Shown: piece after piece, positions 24,888-32,278 of the stretch
Numbering within the stretch: the stretch's first letter is position 1
Layout of the letters: each line of letters begins with the position of its first letter
Assembly: GCA_030533005.1 (NCBI GenBank)
Contig: JAUNJX010000013.1
Location: 1 to 45,178 of the forward strand
Reading direction: 5' to 3'
DNA length: 45,178 nt
From: Clostridia bacterium
GTDB taxonomy: Bacteria; Bacillota; Clostridia; Christensenellales; CAG-138
Program-made: the position numbers and the translations under genes
Notes under the pieces: generated by a model
The model's input: only the letters and a program-made list of their open reading frames with translations
Told to the model about the DNA's origin: nothing
Database searches by the model: none

Positions 24888-25865
24888 ATGGAAATGAAGT
24901 CGGTGGAAAAGAAGTCCTTTTTCAAAACGGATGAATTCAAGCTCTTTATGGGGAAGTACGGCATTGGCGTTATCCTTTTCGGGATGCTGGTGATCCTGTG
25001 CATCGTGGAACCGTCTTTCCGCAGCACCAGAAACTTTATCAACATTGCCAAGCAGGTCGCCATCAACGGCATGATCGCTTACGGCATGTGTCTTGTCATC
25101 ACCTCGGGCGGTATCGATCTGACCGTGGGCGCGCAGCTTGCGCTCGCGGCGTGTCTCTTGGGCGAGTTCATTATGAAGCGGGAAATGGCAATCCTGCCCG
25201 CATGCATATTTACGCTTGCGATCACGACCTTCCTGGGCATGTGCAACGGGCTATTGATCGCCAAGTTCAACATGTTCCCGTTCGTGGTGACGCTATCCAT
25301 GCAATTGGTCATACGAGGGCTTGCGCAGGTCATCAGTAACGCGCAGGCGATCTCCATGACCAAAGAGGCGTTCAAAAATATCTATTCCGGTTTTGTGGGA
25401 CCCATCCCCGTGCCCGTGATCCTGTTTTTGATCGTGACCGTTATCATGTATCTTCTTCTTCATTGGACGAAGCTGGGCAGGTACATCCTCGCAACCGGCG
25501 GCAATGAGAAGGCTGCCGTCGCCTCCGGCGTCAACGTATTCTGGACCAAGGTGCTGGCGTATACCATCAGCGGCTTCCTCTCCGGCTTGGCGGGCATCAT
25601 ATTGACGGCCAAGACGAGCTCGGCGCAGTCCAATCTAGGTATAGGCTATGAGACAGACGCCATCGCGGCGTGCGTCATCGGCGGCACCTCCTTCTTGGGC
25701 GGCGTTGCGACGGTTCCCGGCGTGTTTATCGGCATCTTCATCATCGGCTGTATCTATAACGGCATGAACCTCATCGGCGTCAGCTCCTATTATCAGACCA
25801 TCGTCAAGGGCGCCATGATCATCGCCGCCGTTCTCTTTGATAAGATGATGAACCAAAGAACATAA
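24888..25865 (+). CDS. Sugar ABC transporter permease, RbsC-like
   Basis: This 325-residue integral membrane protein of the RbsC/XylH/BPD family has about nine or ten hydrophobic segments. It carries the EAA-like region AVASGVNVFWTKVLAYTISG, which contacts the ATPase, and a conserved LTVGAQLALAACL early helix. A GGAGGG site precedes ATG 24888. It is 15 nt after the ATPase and likely forms a homodimer in the membrane. Its position between ATPase and binding protein completes the importer. Confidence 0.94.
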   Translation: MEMKSVEKKSFFKTDEFKLFMGKYGIGVILFGMLVILCIVEPSFRSTRNFINIAKQVAINGMIAYGMCLVITSGGIDLTVGAQLALAACLLGEFIMKREMAILPACIFTLAITTFLGMCNGLLIAKFNMFPFVVTLSMQLVIRGLAQVISNAQAISMTKEAFKNIYSGFVGPIPVPVILFLIVTVIMYLLLHWTKLGRYILATGGNEKAAVASGVNVFWTKVLAYTISGFLSGLAGIILTAKTSSAQSNLGIGYETDAIAACVIGGTSFLGGVATVPGVFIGIFIIGCIYNGMNLIGVSSYYQTIVKGAMIIAAVLFDKMMNQRT

Positions 25866-25883
25866 GGCTTTCACACGTTGTAT

Positions 25884-25897
25884 ACCGCATCAGCGGT
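25884..25897 (+). other. Short hairpin before the binding protein gene
   Basis: ACCGC, loop ATCA, GCGGT at 25884-25897 forms a small stem in the 61-nt gap between permease and binding protein. Such stems often raise the stability of binding-protein mRNA compared with the membrane genes. It is not followed by a U tract, so termination is unlikely. Confidence 0.4.
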
Positions 25898-25926
25898 TTA
25901 CATAAAAAAACTTAGGAGGAACAACT

Positions 25927-26916
25927 ATGAAAAAACTCTTGGCACTACTTCTGACCATGGCGATGGTACTCTCCCTGGTTGCTTGCGCAGCCCCCGCCCC
26001 CGCAGCTCCCGCTGCCCGCGCCGGCGATGTAAACGGCGATGGCAAGTTCGTCGTTGGCTACATTTCCAAGAACACCACCGACACCTTCCATGGCCCCATC
26101 AACGCCCATGCGACCGCTACGCTGGACGCACTGGTAGCCGATGGCACCATCGACGAGTGGACTGGCATCCTGGATGGCCTGACCGACCCCGGCAAGCAGT
26201 GCGACCTCGCTGACGACTGCATCACCAAGGGCTGCGACGCCGTCATCATTCTGCCCGCAGAGGCCGAAGGTGCCGCCCCCGCCGTCCAGAACCTCACCGA
26301 TAACGGCGTTGCCGTCGTCGTCGTGAACTCCAAGACCACCAACACCGATGAGCTCGCCGCTACCTATTGCGGTTCTGACGATGTGTATGCCGGCACCCTG
26401 CTTGCACAGCACGTTGTTGACAATTGCCCCAATGGCGGCAAGTACATCCACATTCAGGGCGTTCTGGGCAACTCCGCACAGATTCAGCGCGGCGAAGGCA
26501 TGCACAGCATCATGGACGCGCTCACCAACTTCGAGATGGTTGAGGAAATGACCGGTAACTGGCTGTCCGACGAAGCGCAGCGTATCGCTACCGATGCTCT
26601 GAACAAGTACGGCGATGAGCTCGTTGCCATCATCTGCGACAACGACGACATGTCCTCCGGCGCACAGGGCGTTTGCAACGAGGCTGGCCGCTCCGACATC
26701 GTCTGCATCGGCGTTGACGGCAACAACTATCCTCTGTCCATGGTCAAGGCTGGCACCATGCTCGCCACCGTGCTGCAGGATGGCGTTGGCCAGATCCAGG
26801 CCGGTATCGACGCAGTCGTCGCCATCTCCAAGGGCGAGACCGTTGAGAAGCTCTATGACGTTCCCTTCGTGCTCGTTACCTCCGCGAACGTCGATCAGTA
26901 CTACACTGGCGAATAA
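25927..26916 (+). CDS. Sugar ABC transporter substrate-binding lipoprotein, RbsB-like
   Basis: This 329-residue lipoprotein has a signal peptide (MKKLLALLLTMAMVLSLVAC) with lipobox LVAC (Cys20), then an Ala/Pro-rich linker and a type I periplasmic binding fold (peripla_BP_4, as in ribose and galactose binding proteins). Motifs include VGYISKNTTDTFHG near the start and GVDGNNYPLSMV late in the fold. It captures the sugar outside the cell and passes it to the permease. The gene uses a codon set richer in CTG, ACC and GCC than its neighbours, as expected for a highly expressed solute-binding protein. AGGAGG precedes ATG 25927. A strong hairpin follows. Confidence 0.93.
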   Translation: MKKLLALLLTMAMVLSLVACAAPAPAAPAARAGDVNGDGKFVVGYISKNTTDTFHGPINAHATATLDALVADGTIDEWTGILDGLTDPGKQCDLADDCITKGCDAVIILPAEAEGAAPAVQNLTDNGVAVVVVNSKTTNTDELAATYCGSDDVYAGTLLAQHVVDNCPNGGKYIHIQGVLGNSAQIQRGEGMHSIMDALTNFEMVEEMTGNWLSDEAQRIATDALNKYGDELVAIICDNDDMSSGAQGVCNEAGRSDIVCIGVDGNNYPLSMVKAGTMLATVLQDGVGQIQAGIDAVVAISKGETVEKLYDVPFVLVTSANVDQYYTGE

Positions 26917-26934
26917 TCACAGGTAAATGAAAAA

Positions 26935-26978
26935 GGGGTCTCCAGCCGGACGTTTCGGGCCGGAGACCCCCTCTCTTT
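26935..26978 (+). terminator. Hairpin after the binding protein gene
   Basis: GGGGTCTCC (26935-26943) pairs with GGAGACCCC (26962-26970) with a further inner GCC/GGC helix; a CT-rich run follows, but a long U tract is absent. It probably ends the importer operon, or weakens read-through into the aldolase gene. Confidence 0.7.
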
Positions 26979-27088
26979 AAAGCTGGGAATCCTACCGGGC
27001 GCGCACGCCCGTTGATCATGCAAGATATAGGCAACGAATCTGTGCGCTTTATATGGCAAACTTGAAGATAAAAAAGAGGTAAGCGATT

Positions 27089-27967
27089 ATGCTGATGAAT
27101 ATGAAAGAACTGCTCGCGGTGGCAAAGGAACACAATTTCGCCATTCCGGCTTTTAATATCGGAACAGGAGAGATTCTAAAGGGCGTGATGGAGAGCTGCG
27201 AGAAATTGCAGGCGCCGGTCATTCTGGCGATCCATCCGTTGGAACTGGATTTTCAGGGGGATAGCTTTGTGCAAAGCTGCCGGTATCTGGCGAGCACCTC
27301 CAAGGTGCCCTGCTGCATCCATCTGGATCATGCGGGCGAGAGCGATATTTACAGGGCTGTGCGCGACGGCTTCACTTCGGTGATGATCGACGCGTCGCAT
27401 ATGCCTTTCGATGAGAATGTGGCGATCACCAAGAAGATCGTCGATTTCTGTCACCCGCTGGGTGTCACGGTAGAGGGTGAGCTGGGCACGATCGGCAGCA
27501 CGGAGGGGGATGTGGAAACGGTCGGCACCGACATTATCTACACCAAGCCCGAGGACGCCAAAAAGTTCGTGGAGCTTACGGGTGTAGACGCGCTTGCCAT
27601 CGCCATCGGCACGGCGCACGGCATCTATCCCAAGGGCTTCAAGCCCCAGCTCAAGCTTGATCTGCTCGATGCGATCAAGGCGCAGGTGGATGTACCCTTG
27701 GTGCTTCACGGCGGCTCCTCCAATCCGGACGATGAGATCGCCGAGTGCGCAAGGCGCGGCGTCAACAAGATCAATATCTCCTCCGACATCAAGAAGCCGC
27801 TGTTCCAGAGCCTTAGGAAAGTGCTCAACGAACATGACGAAAACTTCCGCGAACCCTTCTTGGTGCTTGTCGAGCCCGTGCAGGAGATGAAAAAGGTCGT
27901 CGAGCAGAAGATCAAGCTGTTCAATGACGACGATAAGATGAAGTATTACACGCTTTCAGCGCTGTAG
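27089..27967 (+). CDS. Class II aldolase, fructose/tagatose-bisphosphate type
   Basis: This 292-residue zinc aldolase has the family's IPAFNIGTGE N-terminal motif, zinc ligands in HLDHAGES, EGELGTIGS, AIGTAHG and LHGGSSN, and a late phosphate-binding NISSDIKK segment. These enzymes cleave ketose phosphates to DHAP plus an aldehyde or glyceraldehyde 3-phosphate. GatY/KbaY-like features (HGGSS rather than the HGAS of FBA) are visible, so it may act on tagatose or another ketose phosphate rather than fructose bisphosphate. It has its own leader and terminator but follows the importer operon, so it is probably the splitting step of the pathway. GAGGT precedes ATG 27089. Confidence 0.9.
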   Translation: MLMNMKELLAVAKEHNFAIPAFNIGTGEILKGVMESCEKLQAPVILAIHPLELDFQGDSFVQSCRYLASTSKVPCCIHLDHAGESDIYRAVRDGFTSVMIDASHMPFDENVAITKKIVDFCHPLGVTVEGELGTIGSTEGDVETVGTDIIYTKPEDAKKFVELTGVDALAIAIGTAHGIYPKGFKPQLKLDLLDAIKAQVDVPLVLHGGSSNPDDEIAECARRGVNKINISSDIKKPLFQSLRKVLNEHDENFREPFLVLVEPVQEMKKVVEQKIKLFNDDDKMKYYTLSAL

Positions 27968-27987
27968 ACGAGATCGTTTTTCCTCCG

Positions 27988-28040
27988 ACTGTTGCGGTGA
28001 CGAGCAAATAGAGAAATACCCGTTGCCGCAACAGTTTTAT
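27988..28040 (+). terminator. Terminator after the aldolase gene
   Basis: ACTGTTGCGG (27988-27997) and CCGCAACAGT (28026-28035) form a perfect 10-bp stem, followed by TTTATT. The 28-nt loop is long for a terminator, but it sits just after the stop codon. Confidence 0.8.
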
Positions 28041-28143
28041 TGTACGGTGCGTTTTTCCTGTTATGCTGTGAACAACGGCAAAAAAATGCTGAAAACGCCG
28101 CAGGGCGCAAGCCGTGCGGGTGAAGAATCGTGGGGGGGCTTTT

Positions 28144-29094
28144 ATGCGATATGATATCGTGGCGATGGGCGAGCTGCTGATCGACTTTACGGAAGCGGGC
28201 TTTTCACCCGCAAAGCAGAGGTTGTTTGAACAAAATCCGGGCGGTGCGGTTGCAAACGTTGCCTGTGGTGCTGCACGGCTGGGGCTGCACACCGCCTTTA
28301 TCGGCAAGGTCGGCAACGACATGCACGGCCGCTATCTTAGGGATGTGCTGCAACAGGCGAACGTGAATACGGACGGGCTGCTTCTTTCCGACGAGGTGTT
28401 TACCACCTTGGCGTTCGTGTCGCTGTCCCCCACGGGGGAGCGCGAATTTTCTTTCGCGCGAAAGCCGGGTGCGGATACCTGTCTGTACGCGGAGGAGCTT
28501 TTGGACGCGCAGCTTACAAATTGCGCCATTTTCCATGTGGGGTCGCTTTCCATGACGGACGAGCCGGTGCGAAGCGCTACCCTGTATGCCGTGCAAAGGG
28601 CGAAGGCGGCGGGGGCGGTTATTTCCTATGATCCCAATTACCGTGCGCCGCTGTGGAAAAGCGTGGAAGAAGCGAAGACGCAGATGCGCGCCTTGCTGCC
28701 TTATGCGGATCTTGTCAAGCTGTCGGATGAGGAAACCGAGCTTTTGACGGATGAAACGCAGCCGGAAGCCGCGCTGGATCGTCTGCTGGCGGCGGGCGCG
28801 AAATGCGCCGTCGTGACGCTGGGAAAGCGCGGCGCGATGCTGGGTTTTGGCGGCGCGCGCACGCATTTCCCCACCATACCCGGCTTGACGGTGATGGATA
28901 CAACGGGCGCGGGGGACGCGTTTTGGTCTGCGTTTTTAAGCCGCGTTGTAAAGGGCGGGCTGCTGAGTGGCCTGAGCGAGGAAAGCGCTGCTCGCTATGT
29001 GCGTTTTGCAAACGCCGCCGCGGGGTACTGCGTCGGCAGGCGCGGCGCGATCCCTTCCATGCCTACCGAGGCGGAGGTGCAAAGCTTGCTTTGA
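28144..29094 (+). CDS. PfkB family carbohydrate kinase (second), fructokinase-like
   Basis: This 316-residue kinase of the ribokinase fold resembles fructokinases. It has the N-terminal substrate motif NPGGAVANVACGAARLG and the C-terminal motif DTTGAGDAFWSAFLSR. It begins at ATG 28144 after a G-rich ribosome site; the upstream frame to 28114 has no support. It follows the aldolase after a terminator, so it has its own promoter somewhere in 28041-28143. It is distinct in sequence from the first PfkB protein, suggesting a different substrate. In context it may prime a ketohexose for cleavage by the aldolase. Confidence 0.9.
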   Translation: MRYDIVAMGELLIDFTEAGFSPAKQRLFEQNPGGAVANVACGAARLGLHTAFIGKVGNDMHGRYLRDVLQQANVNTDGLLLSDEVFTTLAFVSLSPTGEREFSFARKPGADTCLYAEELLDAQLTNCAIFHVGSLSMTDEPVRSATLYAVQRAKAAGAVISYDPNYRAPLWKSVEEAKTQMRALLPYADLVKLSDEETELLTDETQPEAALDRLLAAGAKCAVVTLGKRGAMLGFGGARTHFPTIPGLTVMDTTGAGDAFWSAFLSRVVKGGLLSGLSEESAARYVRFANAAAGYCVGRRGAIPSMPTEAEVQSLL

Positions 29095-29119
29095 AGTATA
29101 GGCAAGACCATGCTATACT
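29091..29119 (+). promoter_or_regulatory. Promoter of the C_GCAxxG_C_C-CoA-disulfide reductase operon
   Basis: TTGAAG (29091-29096) overlaps the end of the fructokinase gene; after 17 nt comes TATACT (29114-29119) preceded by TGC (extended -10). Transcription should start near 29126. Confidence 0.65.
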
Positions 29120-29160
29120 GTCAGAAAAGGTCATGCAATATGACAAAGGGAGGATTTTCC

Positions 29161-29559
29161 ATGAAAAACGACGCATATTCTTACTTCATCGAACAAGACT
29201 ACAACTGTGCGGAATCCGTTGTGCGCGTGGCAAACGACAGGTTTGGCATGCAGCTTCCCGAGGAGGGCATGCAGCTCTTGAGCGGCTTTGGTGGCGGCAT
29301 GTGCTGCGGAAAAGCCTGCGGCGCTATATGCGGCGCACTGGCGATCGTCAGCAAAAATGTGGTAGAGGGCAGAGCCCACGCAACGGAGGGGTTTAAGGAC
29401 AAGTGCGCGGGGATCGTGGAGCGGATGGAAAATGAGTTTGGTTCCCTGAACTGCGCCGACATCAAGCCCAAGTATTTTAAGGAAGACACCCGTTGCCTCG
29501 AGGTCGTGGAAAAGGCGTCGGACATTTTGGAAGCGTATATGAAGGAGCTGTCCGAATAA
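29161..29559 (+). CDS. C_GCAxxG_C_C family redox protein
   Basis: This 132-residue protein matches the small family named for its cysteine pattern. The N-terminus contains FIEQDYNCAESVVRVAN, and a Gly/Cys-rich core follows: GFGGGMCCGKACGAICGAL. More cysteines come later (DKCAG, LNCADI, TRCLEV). These proteins are thought to act in electron transfer or redox sensing, often beside oxidoreductases. Here it is 43 nt upstream of a CoA-disulfide reductase fusion, in the same orientation. Its exact role is not known. A GGGAGG site precedes ATG 29161. The upstream frame to 29110 is unlikely because it starts before the predicted start of transcription. Confidence 0.85.
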   Translation: MKNDAYSYFIEQDYNCAESVVRVANDRFGMQLPEEGMQLLSGFGGGMCCGKACGAICGALAIVSKNVVEGRAHATEGFKDKCAGIVERMENEFGSLNCADIKPKYFKEDTRCLEVVEKASDILEAYMKELSE

Positions 29560-29602
29560 GCTGCGCTTGCACCCATGCTATGACACGGAAAGGAAACAAA
29601 AG

Positions 29603-31303
29603 ATGAAGGTCGTTATTGTAGGCGGCGTGGCGGGCGGAGCCTCCGCTGCGGCGCGTATCCGTCGTTTGGATAACCATGCGACGATCGTGATGTTTGAACG
29701 CGGCGCGCATGTGTCCTTTTCCAACTGTGCGCTGCCCTATTATGTGGGCGGCGCTGTGGAAAGCAGCGATGCGCTCATTATGATGACGCCCGCGTCCTTC
29801 AAGGCGCGCCACGATATCGATGTGCGCGTGATGAGCGAGGTCATCGCTATTTTGCGCGAAGAAAAATGCGTGCTTGTGCGGGAAACGGACACCGGCAGGG
29901 AATATAAGGAAAGCTATGACAAGCTTGTGCTCGCGCCGGGCGCGAACGCCGTCAAACCCAAAAGCATTACAGGCGTCAACAGCAAGAATGTATTCACCGT
30001 GCGCAATGTGACGGACGTTTGCAGGCTTAAGGCGTATGTCGATGAGGTCGGCGCACAAAACATCGTCGTTGCGGGCGGCGGCTTTGTCGGTATGGAGCTT
30101 GCCGAAAATTTTGTCAAGGCCGGGAAAAGCGTAAGTCTGATCGAGGGCGCGGAGCAGGTCATGGCGCCGTTTGATCAGGATATGGCGCAGATACTCCATA
30201 AGGAAATGGCGGATAACGGCGTCCGGCTTTATCTTGGCAGCATGGTGCGGGAAATTACGGATACCAGCGTCAAGGCGACAAAGGACGGTAAGGAGATCGA
30301 GGTTCCCGCAGAGGCGGTCGTTCTTGCCATCGGCGTTGCGCCGGAAACCGCGCTTGCGGTGCAAGCGGGCTTGGAGATCGGCGAAAGCCGCGGTATCAAG
30401 ATAAACCACAATTATCAAACCAGCGACCCCAATATCTATGCCGTGGGCGACGCGATCGAGACCTTTGACCGGATGGGAAGGAAGTACGGCAGCCTGCCGC
30501 TTGCAGGACCCGCGCAGCGACAGGCGCGCGCGGCGGCGGATCATATTTGCGGCATGCAGCACAACAACAATGGCTTTATCGGCACCGCCTGCCTGCGCAT
30601 GTTCGGGCAGAACGCAGCCTGTACCGGCATGAACGAAAAGGCGGCGCAAAAAGCCGGAATCCCCTATGACGTTGCCTATGTGCTGCCATCGGATAAGGTG
30701 GGCATCATGCCGGACGCGCACTATATGGCGTTCAAGCTGCTTTTTGAGGTGCCGACGGGTCGCGTTCTGGGGGCGCAGGCGATCGGCAAGGGGGATGTGA
30801 CCCGGCGCATCGACGTGATCGCAACGATGATCACGATGGGCGGCACGCTGGAGGATCTTAAGGAATTGGAGCTTTGCTATTCTCCCGTATACGGCACGGC
30901 CAAGGACGTCGTCAACATCGCGGCGCTGGTGGGGCTGAACCTTTTGTACGGCAGAATCCGCCAGGTGCGTGTATCCGATGTGCGCGCGCTGGTGGAAAGC
31001 GGCGCGTACATCATCGATGTGCGCGAGGAGAAGGAGTATGAACGCGGCCATATCAAGGGCGCAAAAAATATTCCGCTCTCCCAGTTTAAAGAGCGCATGC
31101 ATGAGGTGCCCAGGGACATTCCGGTATATCTGCATTGCAGGACTTCGCAGCGCAGCTATTATGCGCTGTGTGAGCTGCTGGGCAACGGCTACGACAACGC
31201 CGCAAACATCAGCGGCTCCTTTTTGGGCATTTGCCTGTACGAGTATTTCAAGGATCAAAGCGAGGGCCGCGAGCCTATCGTAACGGCGTATAATTTTAAC
31301 TGA
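29603..31303 (+). CDS. FAD-dependent CoA-disulfide reductase with C-terminal rhodanese domain
   Basis: This 566-residue fusion joins a pyridine nucleotide-disulfide oxidoreductase to a rhodanese. The FAD-binding motif is VVIVGGVAGGASAA (residues 3-16). The redox cysteine, Cys42 in SFSNCALPYY, matches the single cysteine of CoA-disulfide reductases. A NAD-binding loop (VVAGGGFVGMELAENF) and the FAD-end motif IYAVGDAIE follow. The C-terminal ~100 residues form a rhodanese with catalytic Cys512 in LHCRTSQRS. Enzymes of this layout reduce CoA or polysulfide species and can transfer sulfane sulfur. It is co-operonic with the cysteine-rich protein upstream. The natural substrate is not fixed by sequence. 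Confidence 0.92.
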   Translation: MKVVIVGGVAGGASAAARIRRLDNHATIVMFERGAHVSFSNCALPYYVGGAVESSDALIMMTPASFKARHDIDVRVMSEVIAILREEKCVLVRETDTGREYKESYDKLVLAPGANAVKPKSITGVNSKNVFTVRNVTDVCRLKAYVDEVGAQNIVVAGGGFVGMELAENFVKAGKSVSLIEGAEQVMAPFDQDMAQILHKEMADNGVRLYLGSMVREITDTSVKATKDGKEIEVPAEAVVLAIGVAPETALAVQAGLEIGESRGIKINHNYQTSDPNIYAVGDAIETFDRMGRKYGSLPLAGPAQRQARAAADHICGMQHNNNGFIGTACLRMFGQNAACTGMNEKAAQKAGIPYDVAYVLPSDKVGIMPDAHYMAFKLLFEVPTGRVLGAQAIGKGDVTRRIDVIATMITMGGTLEDLKELELCYSPVYGTAKDVVNIAALVGLNLLYGRIRQVRVSDVRALVESGAYIIDVREEKEYERGHIKGAKNIPLSQFKERMHEVPRDIPVYLHCRTSQRSYYALCELLGNGYDNAANISGSFLGICLYEYFKDQSEGREPIVTAYNFN

Positions 31304-31324
31304 TAAGCGAAGTGATGCAGCATC

Positions 31325-31360
31325 AAAGCGGAGGAGCCGAAAAGACGGCGCCTCCGCTTT
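31325..31360. terminator. Bidirectional terminator between convergent genes
   Basis: AAAGCGGAGG (31325-31334) pairs with CCTCCGCTTT (31351-31360), extended inside by GCC/GGC. It separates the plus-strand CoA-disulfide reductase from the minus-strand deacetylase. Confidence 0.85.
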
Positions 31361-31380
31361 TGAATCGGCGGTGCAAAGCG

Positions 31381-32199
31381 TCACGCCGCCTTTTGCATAC
31401 CATTTACATCGATGATGGTTTCGCCCTCCAGCAGCAGCTTATCGACGGTCACAAAGGTATATCCCTCCGCTTGCGCCGTTTCCAGCAGCGTGGGCAGATA
31501 TTCCTTGATCTGGTAGCCGTTGTTGTGACAAAGAATGATGCTGCCCGGCTTCAGCGCGGGCAGCACGGTGTCAAGGATATCCTGCGCGCTGCGCTCCTCG
31601 CGCCAGTCTACCGTATCTACATCCCACTGCACAACCTCATAGCCTAGGCTGCGTGCGGTCAGGATCACGGTATCGTTGTATTCGCCATAGGGCGCGCGAA
31701 AAAGGGTGGTGCGCGCGCCAATGAGGGGCTCGACGACCTTTTCAAAGGCGGCAAGCTCTTTTTCGATGGCGCCGGCCTGCATGCTCGCCATATGCGGGTG
31801 CGTGGCGGAGTGATTGCCGACCACATGGCCGTCCTGCACCATGGCGCGCACTTTGTCCGGGTATTTTTCGGCCCAGAAGCCGCAAAGGAAAAAGGTGGCT
31901 TTCACATCATGCTTCTTTAGCGTTTCCAGTATAAAATCGGTCTTGTCGTCCTCGAACGCCGCGTCGATGGTAAGGGCAATGACCTTGTCCGTGCGCTCTA
32001 CACAATAGACGGGGACTTCCTTTTTGCGCCCCGCCAGCACGACGCGTTCATAGTTGTCGCCATAAGCGGAGGCCGAGGTGCTCACGGCTGTGGCGCTGCC
32101 GTCGAGAAAGAACAGCCAGACGATCAGGACAAGCAGGATCACGCAAAGAACGCATGCGGCGATGATAAGGGACTTTTTGGTAATGACGAATATACGCAA
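31381..32199 (-). CDS. Membrane-anchored polysaccharide deacetylase, PdaB-like
   Basis: This ~272-residue protein has a short basic N-terminus, a transmembrane helix (about residues 8-33) and an extracellular NodB-type deacetylase domain. The conserved motifs are TIDAAFEDDKT (where typical enzymes have TFDDGP), GNHSATHPH (metal-binding His pair), RAPYGEYND and CHNNGY at the end. The first motif keeps one Asp and has Ala in place of the second, as seen in sporulation PdaB-type proteins. It likely deacetylates peptidoglycan or another surface polymer. The start is a TTG at 32199, 9 nt after GGGGG; the frame extends upstream to 32313 into the recD2 promoter and is rejected. It is divergent from recD2. 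Confidence 0.87.
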   Translation of the reverse strand: MRIFVITKKSLIIAACVLCVILLVLIVWLFFLDGSATAVSTSASAYGDNYERVVLAGRKKEVPVYCVERTDKVIALTIDAAFEDDKTDFILETLKKHDVKATFFLCGFWAEKYPDKVRAMVQDGHVVGNHSATHPHMASMQAGAIEKELAAFEKVVEPLIGARTTLFRAPYGEYNDTVILTARSLGYEVVQWDVDTVDWREERSAQDILDTVLPALKPGSIILCHNNGYQIKEYLPTLLETAQAEGYTFVTVDKLLLEGETIIDVNGMQKAA

Positions 32200-32263
32200 C
32201 GCAGGATACCCCCTTGTTTTTCTTGTAGAAATATATGCGGGCATGGCGCGCGACTTTCGGATA

Positions 32264-32278
32264 TGGTAAAATAAAACC
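32264..32278 (+). promoter_or_regulatory. Extended -10 abutting the recD2 start codon
   Basis: TGG-TAAAAT (32264-32272) is an extended -10 whose last base is 6 nt before ATG 32279. No ribosome binding site is present. The -35 region (ATGGCG at 32243-32248) is weak. Transcription would start at or beside the start codon. Confidence 0.5.

Noticed and set aside
29477-31384. 635-codon minus-strand open frame opposite the CoA-disulfide reductase
   Set aside because: No motif, overlaps the fusion gene throughout.
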